Of a DNA stretch of 64,000 nt, positions 8,464 to 16,564 are shown piece by piece (position 1 is the stretch's first letter; the number at the start of each line of letters is the position of its first letter). The stretch covers positions 186,001 to 250,000 of the forward strand of contig NZ_JBQHUF010000001.1 of the NCBI RefSeq assembly GCF_052065355.1. Direction: 5' to 3'. This stretch comes from Flavonifractor sp052065355. Lineage in GTDB: Bacteria; Bacillota; Clostridia; Oscillospirales; Oscillospiraceae. Under the pieces are notes generated by a model. That model did no database searches and was not told the DNA's origin. It saw nothing but the letters and a program-made list of their open reading frames with translations. The position numbers and the translations under genes are program-made.

Positions 8464-9390
8464 ATGTCCTTTGATGCGCTGCAGGAGAAGATCATTGCTT
8501 GTAAGAACCCCACCGTGGCTGGTCTGGATCCCAAGCCGGAGTATGTGCCCGAACATATCCGCAAGGCCTGCTATGAGCAATACGGCGAGACTCTGGAGGG
8601 CGCCGCCGAGGCCCTGTACCGCTTCAACTGCGGTCTGATGGATGCCCTGTGCGACATCGTGCCCGCCGTGAAGCCCCAGTCCGCCTACTACGAGCGCCTG
8701 GGCTGGCGCGGCATGGAGGCTCTGGAGCGCACCATCCGTTACGCCAAGGAGAAGGGCTTCTTCGTCATTGCCGACATCAAGCGGGGCGATATCGGCTCCA
8801 CTGCCGAGGCCTATGCCGACGCCTGGCTGGGTACCACCAAGGTGGGGGAGCAGGACCTGAGCGTGTTTGATGCCGACTGCGTTACCCTCAACGGCTACAT
8901 GGGGGGCGACAGTGTCAACCCCTTCCTGAAGGTGTGCAAGCAGACCAATAAGTGCACCTTCTCTCTGGTCAAGACCTCCAATCCCGGCTCCGGCGAGCTG
9001 CAGAACGTCAATGCCGGCGACGGCGACACCGTGTACGGCCTGATGGCCGATCTGATCGAGAAGTGGGGCGCCGGCACCGAAGGTAAGTACGGCCACACCA
9101 TGGCCGGCGGTGTGGCCGGTGCTACCCACCCCGACGAGCTCAAGCAGATCCGTGCCCGTATGCCCCATACCTTCCTGCTGGTACCCGGCTACGGTGCCCA
9201 GGGCGGTACCGCCGAGGACGTGCAGTATGCCTTCCAGGACAAGGGACGGGGTGCCATTGTCAACTCCTCCCGGGGCATCATCTGCGCCTGGCAGAAGACC
9301 GGCAAGAACGGCCAGGACTACCAGGAGGCCGCCCGCAATGCCGCCATCGCCATGCGGGACGACATCTGCCGGTTCATCACCATCGAGTAA
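8464..9390 (+). CDS. pyrF: Orotidine-5'-phosphate decarboxylase, type 2
   Basis: Decarboxylates OMP to UMP, the last step of UMP synthesis. The 308-residue length fits the longer type 2 family. The catalytic D-I-K-R-G-D-I-G motif lies near residues 103-110, and GLDPKPE is close to the N-terminus. ATG 8464 was chosen over the in-frame TTG at 8455 because AAAAGAGGAG lies at a proper distance. Translation follows pyrC after 35 bp and precedes pyrK by 12 bp, consistent with one transcript. Confidence 0.96.
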   Translation: MSFDALQEKIIACKNPTVAGLDPKPEYVPEHIRKACYEQYGETLEGAAEALYRFNCGLMDALCDIVPAVKPQSAYYERLGWRGMEALERTIRYAKEKGFFVIADIKRGDIGSTAEAYADAWLGTTKVGEQDLSVFDADCVTLNGYMGGDSVNPFLKVCKQTNKCTFSLVKTSNPGSGELQNVNAGDGDTVYGLMADLIEKWGAGTEGKYGHTMAGGVAGATHPDELKQIRARMPHTFLLVPGYGAQGGTAEDVQYAFQDKGRGAIVNSSRGIICAWQKTGKNGQDYQEAARNAAIAMRDDICRFITIE

Positions 9391-9402
9391 GGAGGGGAGA
9401 CC

Positions 9403-10182
9403 ATGCCCATCGAACAGCTCTGTAAGGTCGTAGAGATGACTCCTCTCAACGACAGTACCTACTGGATGACCCTGGAAGTGGGGAAGATGGTGGAGGAGCA
9501 GGGGCTCCGTGCCGGACAGTTCCTCCACGTGGCCTGCGGCGAGGGGCTTCTCCTTCGCCGCCCCATCTCTGTGGCCTGTGTCGTGCCTGATGAGCCGGAG
9601 AACACCGCCGCCCTTATCTTTGAGGTGAAGGGTGAGGGTACCCGCTGGCTGGCTCAGCGTAAGGTTGGGGATCAGGTCAATGTGCTGGGCCCCCTGGGCA
9701 ACGGCTTTACCGTGGAAGACGGCGGACGCTACCTGCTGGTGGGTGGCGGCATCGGTGTACCGCCTCTGCTGGGTTATGCCGAAGCCTTCCATGAAAACAC
9801 CGTGGCCGTGCTGGGTTTCCGCTCAGCCGACCGGGTGATTCTGGCTGACCGGTATCAGGAGGCCTGTAAAGAGGTATACCTTTGCACGGATGACGGAAGC
9901 CTTGGGCGCCATGGCTTTGTGGACGCCCAGGTGAAAGGCATCCTTGAACAGGATAAATCCTTTACAGCTATTCTGGCCTGCGGCCCTAAGCCCATGCTGA
10001 AAAACGTGGCCAAGGTGGCGGCGGAATACGGTGTGCCCTGCCAGGTCTCCATGGAAGAGCGGATGGCCTGCGGCGTGGGTGCCTGCCTGGGCTGCGCCAT
10101 CCAAATGGCCGACGGCACCATGAAGCATGTGTGCAAGGACGGCCCGGTATTTGACGCCAAGGAGGTGGACTGGAATGTCTAA
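9403..10182 (+). CDS. pyrK: Dihydroorotate dehydrogenase B, electron-transfer subunit
   Basis: Carries electrons from the PyrD flavin through a 2Fe-2S cluster and FAD to NAD+. The 259-residue protein has a ferredoxin-reductase-like FAD domain with a RRPIS motif, an NAD-binding domain starting at GGGIGVPP, and a C-terminal Cys cluster (CGVGACLGC, about 222-230, with a further Cys near 243) that binds the iron-sulfur centre. It overlaps pyrD by 8 bp, matching the known PyrK-PyrD(1B) complex. Confidence 0.95.
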   Translation: MPIEQLCKVVEMTPLNDSTYWMTLEVGKMVEEQGLRAGQFLHVACGEGLLLRRPISVACVVPDEPENTAALIFEVKGEGTRWLAQRKVGDQVNVLGPLGNGFTVEDGGRYLLVGGGIGVPPLLGYAEAFHENTVAVLGFRSADRVILADRYQEACKEVYLCTDDGSLGRHGFVDAQVKGILEQDKSFTAILACGPKPMLKNVAKVAAEYGVPCQVSMEERMACGVGACLGCAIQMADGTMKHVCKDGPVFDAKEVDWNV

Positions 10183-11092
10183 GGTGGATCTGTCCGTCGA
10201 GCTGGCGGGCGTACGTCTGAAAAATCCCATCGTGGTGGCTTCCGGCACCTTTGGTTTCGGCCGGGAGTACGGTGAGTTTTATGACCTCAGCGAGTTAGGC
10301 GGCATCTGTGCCAAGGGCCTGACCCTTCATCGCCGGGAGGGCAATCCGCCACCCCGCATTGCAGAGACCCCCATGGGCATCCTCAATTCCGTGGGCCTCC
10401 AGAACCCCGGTGTGGACGCCTTCATCGAGCATGAACTGCCCGAGCTGCGCAAGCACGACCTGGCGGTGATCGCCAACATCTCCGGCAACACGCCGGAGGA
10501 GTACGGCATCATGTGCGAAAAGCTGTCGGCGGCCGGGGTGGATATGATCGAGGTCAATATCTCCTGTCCCAACGTGAAGGCCGGCGGTCTGGCCTACGGC
10601 ACCAAGCCGGAGCTGGCCGCCGAGGTCACCAAGATGGCCAAGGAGCACGCCACCGTCCCCGTGATGGTGAAGCTCTCTCCCAACGTCACCGACATCACCG
10701 AAATTGCCCGCGCAGTAGCAGATGCCGGGGCGGACGCCCTGTCTCTCATCAACACCCTGCGGGGCATGCGGATCGATGTGAATACCCGCCGTCCCATCCT
10801 GAAGATGAACACCGGCGGCATGTCCGGCCCCGCCGTGCTGCCTGTGGCAGTGCGGATGGTGTGGGAGGTGGCCAATGCGGTTGACCTGCCTATCCTGGGC
10901 ATGGGCGGTGTGGCCAAGGGGGAGGATGCGGCCCAGCTGATGCTGGCGGGCGCCTCTGCCGTGGCGGTGGGTACCGCCTGCTTTGCCGATCCCTATGCGC
11001 CCATCAAGGTCCGGGAAGGTTTGGCGGAGATCGCCGCCAAGCAGGGCCTTGACAAAGTATCTGACCTGACGGGCGGTGTGCGCCCCTGGTAA
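10175..11092 (+). CDS. pyrD: Dihydroorotate dehydrogenase B, catalytic subunit
   Basis: Oxidises dihydroorotate to orotate with FMN and passes electrons to PyrK. The 305-residue TIM barrel has the class 1B catalytic Cys in NISCPN (about residue 131) in place of the Ser used by class 2 enzymes. It also has the FMN-binding motifs LINTLRGM and GMGGV near the C-terminus. ATG 10175 lies within the end of pyrK. This gene and pyrK together show the NAD-linked anaerobic route rather than the quinone-linked one. Confidence 0.96.
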   Translation: MSKVDLSVELAGVRLKNPIVVASGTFGFGREYGEFYDLSELGGICAKGLTLHRREGNPPPRIAETPMGILNSVGLQNPGVDAFIEHELPELRKHDLAVIANISGNTPEEYGIMCEKLSAAGVDMIEVNISCPNVKAGGLAYGTKPELAAEVTKMAKEHATVPVMVKLSPNVTDITEIARAVADAGADALSLINTLRGMRIDVNTRRPILKMNTGGMSGPAVLPVAVRMVWEVANAVDLPILGMGGVAKGEDAAQLMLAGASAVAVGTACFADPYAPIKVREGLAEIAAKQGLDKVSDLTGGVRPW

Positions 11093-11108
11093 AGAAGGAG
11101 GAAGGGCA

Positions 11109-11444
11109 ATGGAGAGCACATATTATGTATCCTGTTCCATGGAGCAGTGCAGAGACCTGATTCACAGCGCCATCGTGGATGGCAGCATTACCGGCGAACT
11201 GCTGGATCACTATGTGCTCCAGGGCCCCAACGGCCTGAAGTGTGCGGTGATGGTGTATGAAAAGCACTACTGGCGGGCGGGTAACCGCCTGACCCTCACT
11301 GTTACCGTCGACAACCTCAGCGGCCGCACCCGGGTACATACCATCGGCGGCGGAGGCGGTGAAGGCCTGTTCCGTTTCGACTGGGGTGCGGCGGAATCCT
11401 TTGAGGGCGTGGTACAGGACGCCCTCTCTTCCTACATGCTCTGA
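11109..11444 (+). CDS. Conserved hypothetical protein, DUF6054-like
   Basis: A 111-residue soluble protein starting at ATG 11109 after AAAGAAGGAGGAAGG, 16 bp after pyrD. It begins with a helix-rich segment (M-E-Q-C-R-D-L-I-H-S-A-I) and then has beta strands with a glycine cluster (G-G-G-G-G-E-G) near residue 85, ending in a helix. There is no signal peptide or membrane segment. The arrangement recalls the DUF6054 family of Firmicutes, but this is from memory only. Co-transcription with the pyr genes is likely from spacing. Confidence 0.65.
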   Translation: MESTYYVSCSMEQCRDLIHSAIVDGSITGELLDHYVLQGPNGLKCAVMVYEKHYWRAGNRLTLTVTVDNLSGRTRVHTIGGGGGEGLFRFDWGAAESFEGVVQDALSSYML

Positions 11445-11485
11445 GCTCACAGGGCATGTGAATCCCAAAGAGAGCAGGTATTAAC

Positions 11486-12661
11486 ATGACAAGAATTTAC
11501 CTCATCCGTCACGCGGAAGCGGAGGGAAACCTGTATCGCCGTGTCCATGGCTGGTATGACAGCCTGATCACCGACAACGGCTACCGGCAGATCTCCGCTC
11601 TGCGGGGGCGGTTTGACAATATTCCCATCGACGCGGTGTATTCCAGCGATCTGTTCCGTACTATGACCACCGCCAAGGCCATCTATGTCTCCCACGGCCT
11701 GGAGCTGCATACCCGCTCCGATCTGCGCGAGATCGGCGTAGGGGAGTGGGAGGATGTGCCCTGGGGCGAGCTGTCCCACCGGGACGGGGAGCGGCTGTAT
11801 GAATTCAACCACAGCTCTCCCAAGTTCCAGGTAGAAGGCAGCGAGACCTTTGCCCAGGTGCAGAAACGGATGCTGGACGCGGTGCGGGATATTGCGGAGA
11901 AGCACCCGGACCAGACGGTGGCGCTGTTCTCCCACGGTACCGCCATCCGTTGCCTCCAGGCCGCCATCCGCGGTCTGGGACCGGGCGAGATGGACGGTCT
12001 GGGCCACAGCGACAACACCGGTGTCACCTGCCTGACGGTGGACGAGCACGGCATCTGCCGTCTGGTGTTTGAGAACGATAATTCTCACCTGCCAGAGGAA
12101 ATCTCTACCCTGGCCCGCCAGAAGTGGTGGAAGTCCCGGGAGAGCAGTTTGGCCGACGCCAACCTGTGGTTCCGCCCTCTGGACATGGAGGCGGAAGGTG
12201 AATGCTACCGGACTGCCCGGGCGGATGCCTGGCGGGATATCCGCGGAGACGAGATCCCCTGCGACAGTGAAGGCTTCCAGCAGGACGCTCTGCGGTGCTG
12301 GAGTCAGGATCCCCAAAAGGCGGTAATGGCCGCCATGCTGGGGGAGGAATTTGCCGGCGTCCTCCAGATGGATCTGGAGCGCTGGGCTGACCAGAGAATT
12401 GGCTACATACCCTTTGTGTACATGGCGCCCGACTACCGGAAGAAGGGGCTGGGCGTCCAGCTCATCGGTCAGGCAGTGGCCACCTACCGTCCTCTGGGAC
12501 GGGATCGTCTCCGGCTGCGCTGCGCACCGGACAATGGGGTTGCCCAGCGGTTTTATAAAAAATATGGGTTCGTGAAGGTCGAGGAGGTCCAGGGAGCCGG
12601 CGGCGTGCCGCTGGATCTGATGGAAAAGTACATCGGCTTTGACGCGGACGGATCGAGGTAA
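11486..12661 (+). CDS. Histidine-phosphatase and GNAT acetyltransferase fusion
   Basis: A 391-residue two-domain protein. Residues 1-200 are a phosphoglycerate-mutase-like phosphatase with the catalytic LIRHAEAEGN motif (His 9), a Glu region in R-E-I-G-V-G-E-W and the second histidine in LFSHGTAIRC. Residues about 255-385 form a GNAT acetyltransferase with the acetyl-CoA loop D-Y-R-K-K-G-L-G-V-Q-L and the late N-x-x-A-x-x-F-Y-x-K-Y-G-F motif. The linker is about 50 residues. The phosphatase may act on a sugar phosphate or nucleotide and the GNAT on an amine of the same metabolite. Substrates are unknown. It lies between the pyr operon and the radical SAM gene. Confidence 0.85.
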   Translation: MTRIYLIRHAEAEGNLYRRVHGWYDSLITDNGYRQISALRGRFDNIPIDAVYSSDLFRTMTTAKAIYVSHGLELHTRSDLREIGVGEWEDVPWGELSHRDGERLYEFNHSSPKFQVEGSETFAQVQKRMLDAVRDIAEKHPDQTVALFSHGTAIRCLQAAIRGLGPGEMDGLGHSDNTGVTCLTVDEHGICRLVFENDNSHLPEEISTLARQKWWKSRESSLADANLWFRPLDMEAEGECYRTARADAWRDIRGDEIPCDSEGFQQDALRCWSQDPQKAVMAAMLGEEFAGVLQMDLERWADQRIGYIPFVYMAPDYRKKGLGVQLIGQAVATYRPLGRDRLRLRCAPDNGVAQRFYKKYGFVKVEEVQGAGGVPLDLMEKYIGFDADGSR

Positions 12662-12662
12662 T

Positions 12663-14603
12663 ATGAACGCATTTCTTCCCGTTTCCAAGGCAGATATGGA
12701 GGAGCGTGGCTGGTATTGGTATGATTTTCTTATCATTACCGGCGACGCCTACGTGGATCACCCCTCCTTCGGCCCGGCCATCATTTCCCGGCTTCTGGAG
12801 TCGGAAGGGTACCGGGTGGCTATCCTGGCCCAGCCGGATTGGCGCAGGGCGGAATCTTTCGCAGCCCTTGGTCGCCCCCGCCTGGGTGTGATGCTCTCCG
12901 CCGGCAATATTGACTCCATGGTGGCCCACTATACCGTGGCCAAGAAGCGTCGGCATGACGACGCCTATTCCCCGGGGAATAAGGCCGGCCTGCGGCCCGA
13001 CCGGGCGTCGATTGTCTATTCCAATAAAGTACGGGAGGCCTTTGGCAATATCCCTTTGGTCATCGGTGGCCTGGAAGCCTCTCTGCGGCGGTTTGCCCAC
13101 TACGACTATTGGGAGGACAAGGTGCGCCGCTCGGTGCTGTTTGACAGCCAGGCCGACCTGCTGGTGTATGGCATGGGAGAGACCGCCACGAAGGAGATCG
13201 CTGCCCGCCTGGCCTCTGGCACGCCGATTGGAGAGATCAAGGATGTAAAGGGAACTGCCTTTATCGGGAAAACACCCGCAGACTGTGCCTATCCCATGGT
13301 GGAGTGTCCCTCTTTTGAGCAGGTGCGTTCTGACAAGCGGCAGTATGCGGTGGCCAATCAGATCCAGTATGAAGAGCATGATCCGGTGCGGGGGAAGGCC
13401 ATCCTCCAGCGCCATGAGGACAAGCTGCTCATCGTCAATCCTCCCGCCATGCCGCTGACCACGGCGGAGCTGGACTTTGTGGCTGAGCTGCCCTACGTCC
13501 GGGAGCCCCACCCCATGTACGACTCCATGGGCGGTGTGCCCGCCATCGAGGAGGTGCGCTTCTCGGTGGCCCACAACCGGGGCTGCTTCGGTGCCTGTAA
13601 CTTCTGCTCCCTGGCCTTCCACCAGGGGCGGATCATCACCTCTCGCAGCCATGAGAGTGTGCTCCGTGAGGTGGAGGCCCTGACCCATCATCCCGGCTTC
13701 AAGGGCTATATCCACGACGTGGGCGGCCCCACCGCCAACTTCCGCCGTCCGGCCTGCAAAAAGCAGATGAAGGCGGGCCTGTGCCGTGGAAAGGCCTGCC
13801 TGGCCCCAGAGCCCTGTCCCAACCTGGACGCCGACCACACCGATTATCTGACCCTGTTGCGGAAGATCCGCGCGGTGCCGGGCGTAAAGAAGGTATTCAT
13901 CCGCTCCGGTATCCGGTTCGACTATATGATGCAGGACAAGAGCGGCGAATTTTTTGCCGAACTGGTAAAGTATCATGTCTCCGGTCAGCTGAAGGTGGCC
14001 CCGGAGCACTGTGTGGACGGTGTGCTGGACTACATGGGCAAGCCTCATATTGCGGTATACGAAAAGTTCCGGCAGAAGTATGAACGGCTCAACCAGAAGT
14101 ACGGAAAAGAGCAGTATCTGGTGCCCTATCTCATGTCCTCCCACCCCGGCTGTACTATGGCCGACGCGGTGCGCTTGGCAGAGTGGCTGAACAAGTCGGG
14201 CCGCCAGCCGGAGCAGGTGCAGGACTTTTATCCCACTCCCGGCACCCTGTCCACCTGTATGTACTATACCGGTATCGATCCTCGCACCATGCAGCCGGTG
14301 TATGTGCCTAAGGACCCCCACGAGAAGGCCATGCAGCGGGCGCTGATGCAGTGGAAACGGCCTGAAAAGCGCCCTCTGGTGCGGGAGGCCCTCCATGTGG
14401 CCCACCGGGAGGATTTGATCGGCTACGGCAAGGAATGTCTCCTGCGTCCTGCCAGCCGGAAGCCGGAGGGAGAGCCCCGCCGGAAGGGGAAGGAGCCGGA
14501 GCGGCCCAGCCGTCCGGAAAAGAAAGCCCGCCCGGTAAAAAAGGCGGGTTGGGCAGCTGCCAAACCCAAAAAGAACGCCCGCCCCAAGAAAAAACGAGGC
14601 TGA
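12663..14603 (+). CDS. YgiQ-family radical SAM protein
   Basis: A 646-residue radical SAM protein of the YgiQ (UPF0313) family, whose reaction is unknown. It has the family's N-terminal start (R-G-W-Y-W-Y-D-F), a B12-binding-like region in the first 300 residues, and the iron-sulfur motif CFGACNFC near residues 308-315 with the SAM-binding region after it. The C-terminal 60 residues are very rich in Lys, Arg, Pro and Ala, a tail seen in many family members. The ATG lies one base after the stop of the fusion gene, so the two are tightly coupled. Confidence 0.9.
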   Translation: MNAFLPVSKADMEERGWYWYDFLIITGDAYVDHPSFGPAIISRLLESEGYRVAILAQPDWRRAESFAALGRPRLGVMLSAGNIDSMVAHYTVAKKRRHDDAYSPGNKAGLRPDRASIVYSNKVREAFGNIPLVIGGLEASLRRFAHYDYWEDKVRRSVLFDSQADLLVYGMGETATKEIAARLASGTPIGEIKDVKGTAFIGKTPADCAYPMVECPSFEQVRSDKRQYAVANQIQYEEHDPVRGKAILQRHEDKLLIVNPPAMPLTTAELDFVAELPYVREPHPMYDSMGGVPAIEEVRFSVAHNRGCFGACNFCSLAFHQGRIITSRSHESVLREVEALTHHPGFKGYIHDVGGPTANFRRPACKKQMKAGLCRGKACLAPEPCPNLDADHTDYLTLLRKIRAVPGVKKVFIRSGIRFDYMMQDKSGEFFAELVKYHVSGQLKVAPEHCVDGVLDYMGKPHIAVYEKFRQKYERLNQKYGKEQYLVPYLMSSHPGCTMADAVRLAEWLNKSGRQPEQVQDFYPTPGTLSTCMYYTGIDPRTMQPVYVPKDPHEKAMQRALMQWKRPEKRPLVREALHVAHREDLIGYGKECLLRPASRKPEGEPRRKGKEPERPSRPEKKARPVKKAGWAAAKPKKNARPKKKRG

Positions 14604-14681
14604 ATTGAAATATTATAGTCCCGATCCGAAAATAATTTTTGTATGAAAATACAAAAAATAGGATATTCTCTCAAAAATGGG

Positions 14682-14710
14682 TTGACAGAGAAACTGGGGT
14701 GGGCTATGAT
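14682..14710 (+). promoter_or_regulatory. Promoter of the lysine riboswitch transcript
   Basis: TTGACA (14682-14687) and TATGAT (14705-14710) are 17 bp apart, just upstream of the aptamer. Confidence 0.85.
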
Positions 14711-14721
14711 AATGGGCAATC

Positions 14722-14910
14722 GAATACCGCACAATAGAGGCGCGGACTGCAAGAGTACCGCCGGGTGAGGCCTGCCGGCCCAGGACCCCGTCGGAAAAGG
14801 GTATTCCGCCGAAATTTCGCCTGATGCGGCAGCGAAGGCGTTGTTGGGGTGCAGCCTAACAGACTGCACACTCTCACTTGTATAAGTGATGGCGCTATTG
14901 GTGTTTGCGA
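14722..14910 (+). ncRNA. Lysine riboswitch (L box)
   Basis: The 14604-15015 gap is filled by a lysine aptamer. Visible signatures are AGAGGCGCGGACTGCAAGAG (14736-14755), the G-A-A-A-A-G-G-G then C-C-G-C-C-G-A-A segment (about 14794-14814), and a closing P1 helix made by CAATAG before the first motif and CTATTG near 14895. These match the conserved core of the lysine riboswitch of lysC and lysine transport genes. It ends just before a strong terminator, so lysine binding should switch transcription off. Confidence 0.9.
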
Positions 14911-14923
14911 GTATAGGCCAAGG

Positions 14924-14961
14924 GACCGTAATGCAAATTCCAGCGTTACGGTCTTTTTTTT
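14924..14961 (+). terminator. Riboswitch-controlled terminator
   Basis: An 8-bp stem GACCGTAA/TTACGGTC (14924-14931 with 14946-14953) is followed by eight T residues. It lies between the lysine aptamer and the symporter gene. Confidence 0.9.
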
Positions 14962-15015
14962 CGCGTTCCAACGGAATTGTGCTGGTATTGAGAACAATAT
15001 GGGAGGTTTTCAACT

Positions 15016-16497
15016 ATGAGCCAATTTCTGAACGCACTGAACAATTTCATCTGGGGTCCACCCCTCATCATTTTGATGATCGTCACGGGTACGTATTTTA
15101 CCATAAGGTCGGGGTTCTTTCAGGTACGTCATCTGGGCTATATCTTTCACCGTACGCTTGGCCGTCTGTTTCACCATGATGAAGAGCCCGGTGAGGAGAA
15201 GGGCCTGCTGACGCCCTATGAGGCCATTGCCACCGCCGTAGGCGGCTCGGTAGGCTTCGGTAACATCGCCGGCGTGGCCACCGCTGTTACCACCGGCGGC
15301 CCCGGCGCGGTGTTCTGGATGTGGCTGACCGCTTTCCTGGGCATGCTCATCAAGCAGGTGGAGGTGTCGCTGGCGGTGTACTACCGCCGTACCGATGAAA
15401 ACGGCGTCCCCTACGGCGGCCCGACCTACTACATGGAGCGGGGTCTGGGTGAGGAGCGCCACTGGGGTAAGCTGTGGATGCCGCTGGCCTTTATCTTCGG
15501 TATCGGCATCTTCTCCACCTTCTTCATCAGCGCCTCTACTTACACCACCTCTGAGGTGGTGGCCCAGTCTCTGGGCATCCCCCAGGCCATTGCAGCCCTC
15601 ATCATCGTGTGCATCCTCTATGTGATGATCTGGGGCGGCGTGAAGAAGCTGGGTCAGATCCTCACCAAGCTGGTGCCCGTCATGAGCCTGTCCTATCTGA
15701 TCCTGGGCCTGGTCATCATTGTGATGCACTATGAAAACATCCTGCCCACTCTGGGTGCTATTTTCAGCCAGGCTTTCACCGGCAGCGCCGCTGTGGGTGG
15801 TTTCGCAGGTGCCACGGTGGCTCAGGTTATTTCTACCGGCATGGCCCGCAGCGTCTACTCCAACGAGGCCGGCTGGGGCTCCAGCCCCATGGTGCACGCC
15901 TCCAGTAAGACCCGCCACCCCATTGAGCAGGGCCTCTGGGGCTCCTTCGAGGTGTTTGTGGACACCTTCATCGTATGTACCATCACCGCACTGACGGTGC
16001 TGGTGTCCGGCGAGTGGACCAGCGGCGCCACCAACGCTACCCTGGCCCTTAACGTCTTTACCAATAACTTCGGTGCCTTCGGTACCGTTGTGCTGACCCT
16101 CATCATGATCGTCTTTTCTGTCACCACCTCCGGCGGCTGGTATGCCTACTACGAGGCGGTGCTCCGTCACCTGGCCAAGAACCATCCCAACGTGAAGAAG
16201 TACCTGCTCATCGTGTTCAAGTACTTTTACGCTGTGCCGCCCTTTGTGCTCACCCTGTACCTGATCTATGTGGGCGACCTGAGCATCTGGACCCTGGTGG
16301 ACATCACCAGCGGCATCCCCACCTTTATCAATGTGGCGGTCATCCTGATCCTGTCCGGCCAGTACTTCAAGCTGCTGAAGGACTACAAGGCCCGGTACAT
16401 GCACATCGGCGAGGTGCTTCCCGACGCGGTCATCTTCTACGAGGACAAGCCCGAAGTAAAGGCTGCGCTGGCAGCGGAAAAAGCACAGAAGCAGTAA
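15016..16497 (+). CDS. AGCS-family sodium:amino acid symporter under lysine riboswitch
   Basis: A 493-residue membrane transporter of the alanine/glycine:cation symporter family (AgcS, SdcS-like), moving a small amino acid with Na+. It has about 10-11 transmembrane helices. The family signature is present near residues 74-95: GSVGFGNIAGVATAV then TGGPGAVFWMW. Another family motif, A-R-S-V-Y-S-N-E-A-G-W-G-S, lies near residue 278. The start is ATG 15016 after GGGAGG. Members usually carry alanine or glycine. The lysine riboswitch 110 bp upstream suggests that this one takes up lysine or belongs to the lysine regulon. Confidence 0.93.
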   Translation: MSQFLNALNNFIWGPPLIILMIVTGTYFTIRSGFFQVRHLGYIFHRTLGRLFHHDEEPGEEKGLLTPYEAIATAVGGSVGFGNIAGVATAVTTGGPGAVFWMWLTAFLGMLIKQVEVSLAVYYRRTDENGVPYGGPTYYMERGLGEERHWGKLWMPLAFIFGIGIFSTFFISASTYTTSEVVAQSLGIPQAIAALIIVCILYVMIWGGVKKLGQILTKLVPVMSLSYLILGLVIIVMHYENILPTLGAIFSQAFTGSAAVGGFAGATVAQVISTGMARSVYSNEAGWGSSPMVHASSKTRHPIEQGLWGSFEVFVDTFIVCTITALTVLVSGEWTSGATNATLALNVFTNNFGAFGTVVLTLIMIVFSVTTSGGWYAYYEAVLRHLAKNHPNVKKYLLIVFKYFYAVPPFVLTLYLIYVGDLSIWTLVDITSGIPTFINVAVILILSGQYFKLLKDYKARYMHIGEVLPDAVIFYEDKPEVKAALAAEKAQKQ

Positions 16498-16564
16498 GAT
16501 ACAGGACAGTTCGGCCGGGGCATTGCCGCCCCGGCCGCCGTCCGTGCAGGAAGGGAGTATCATC

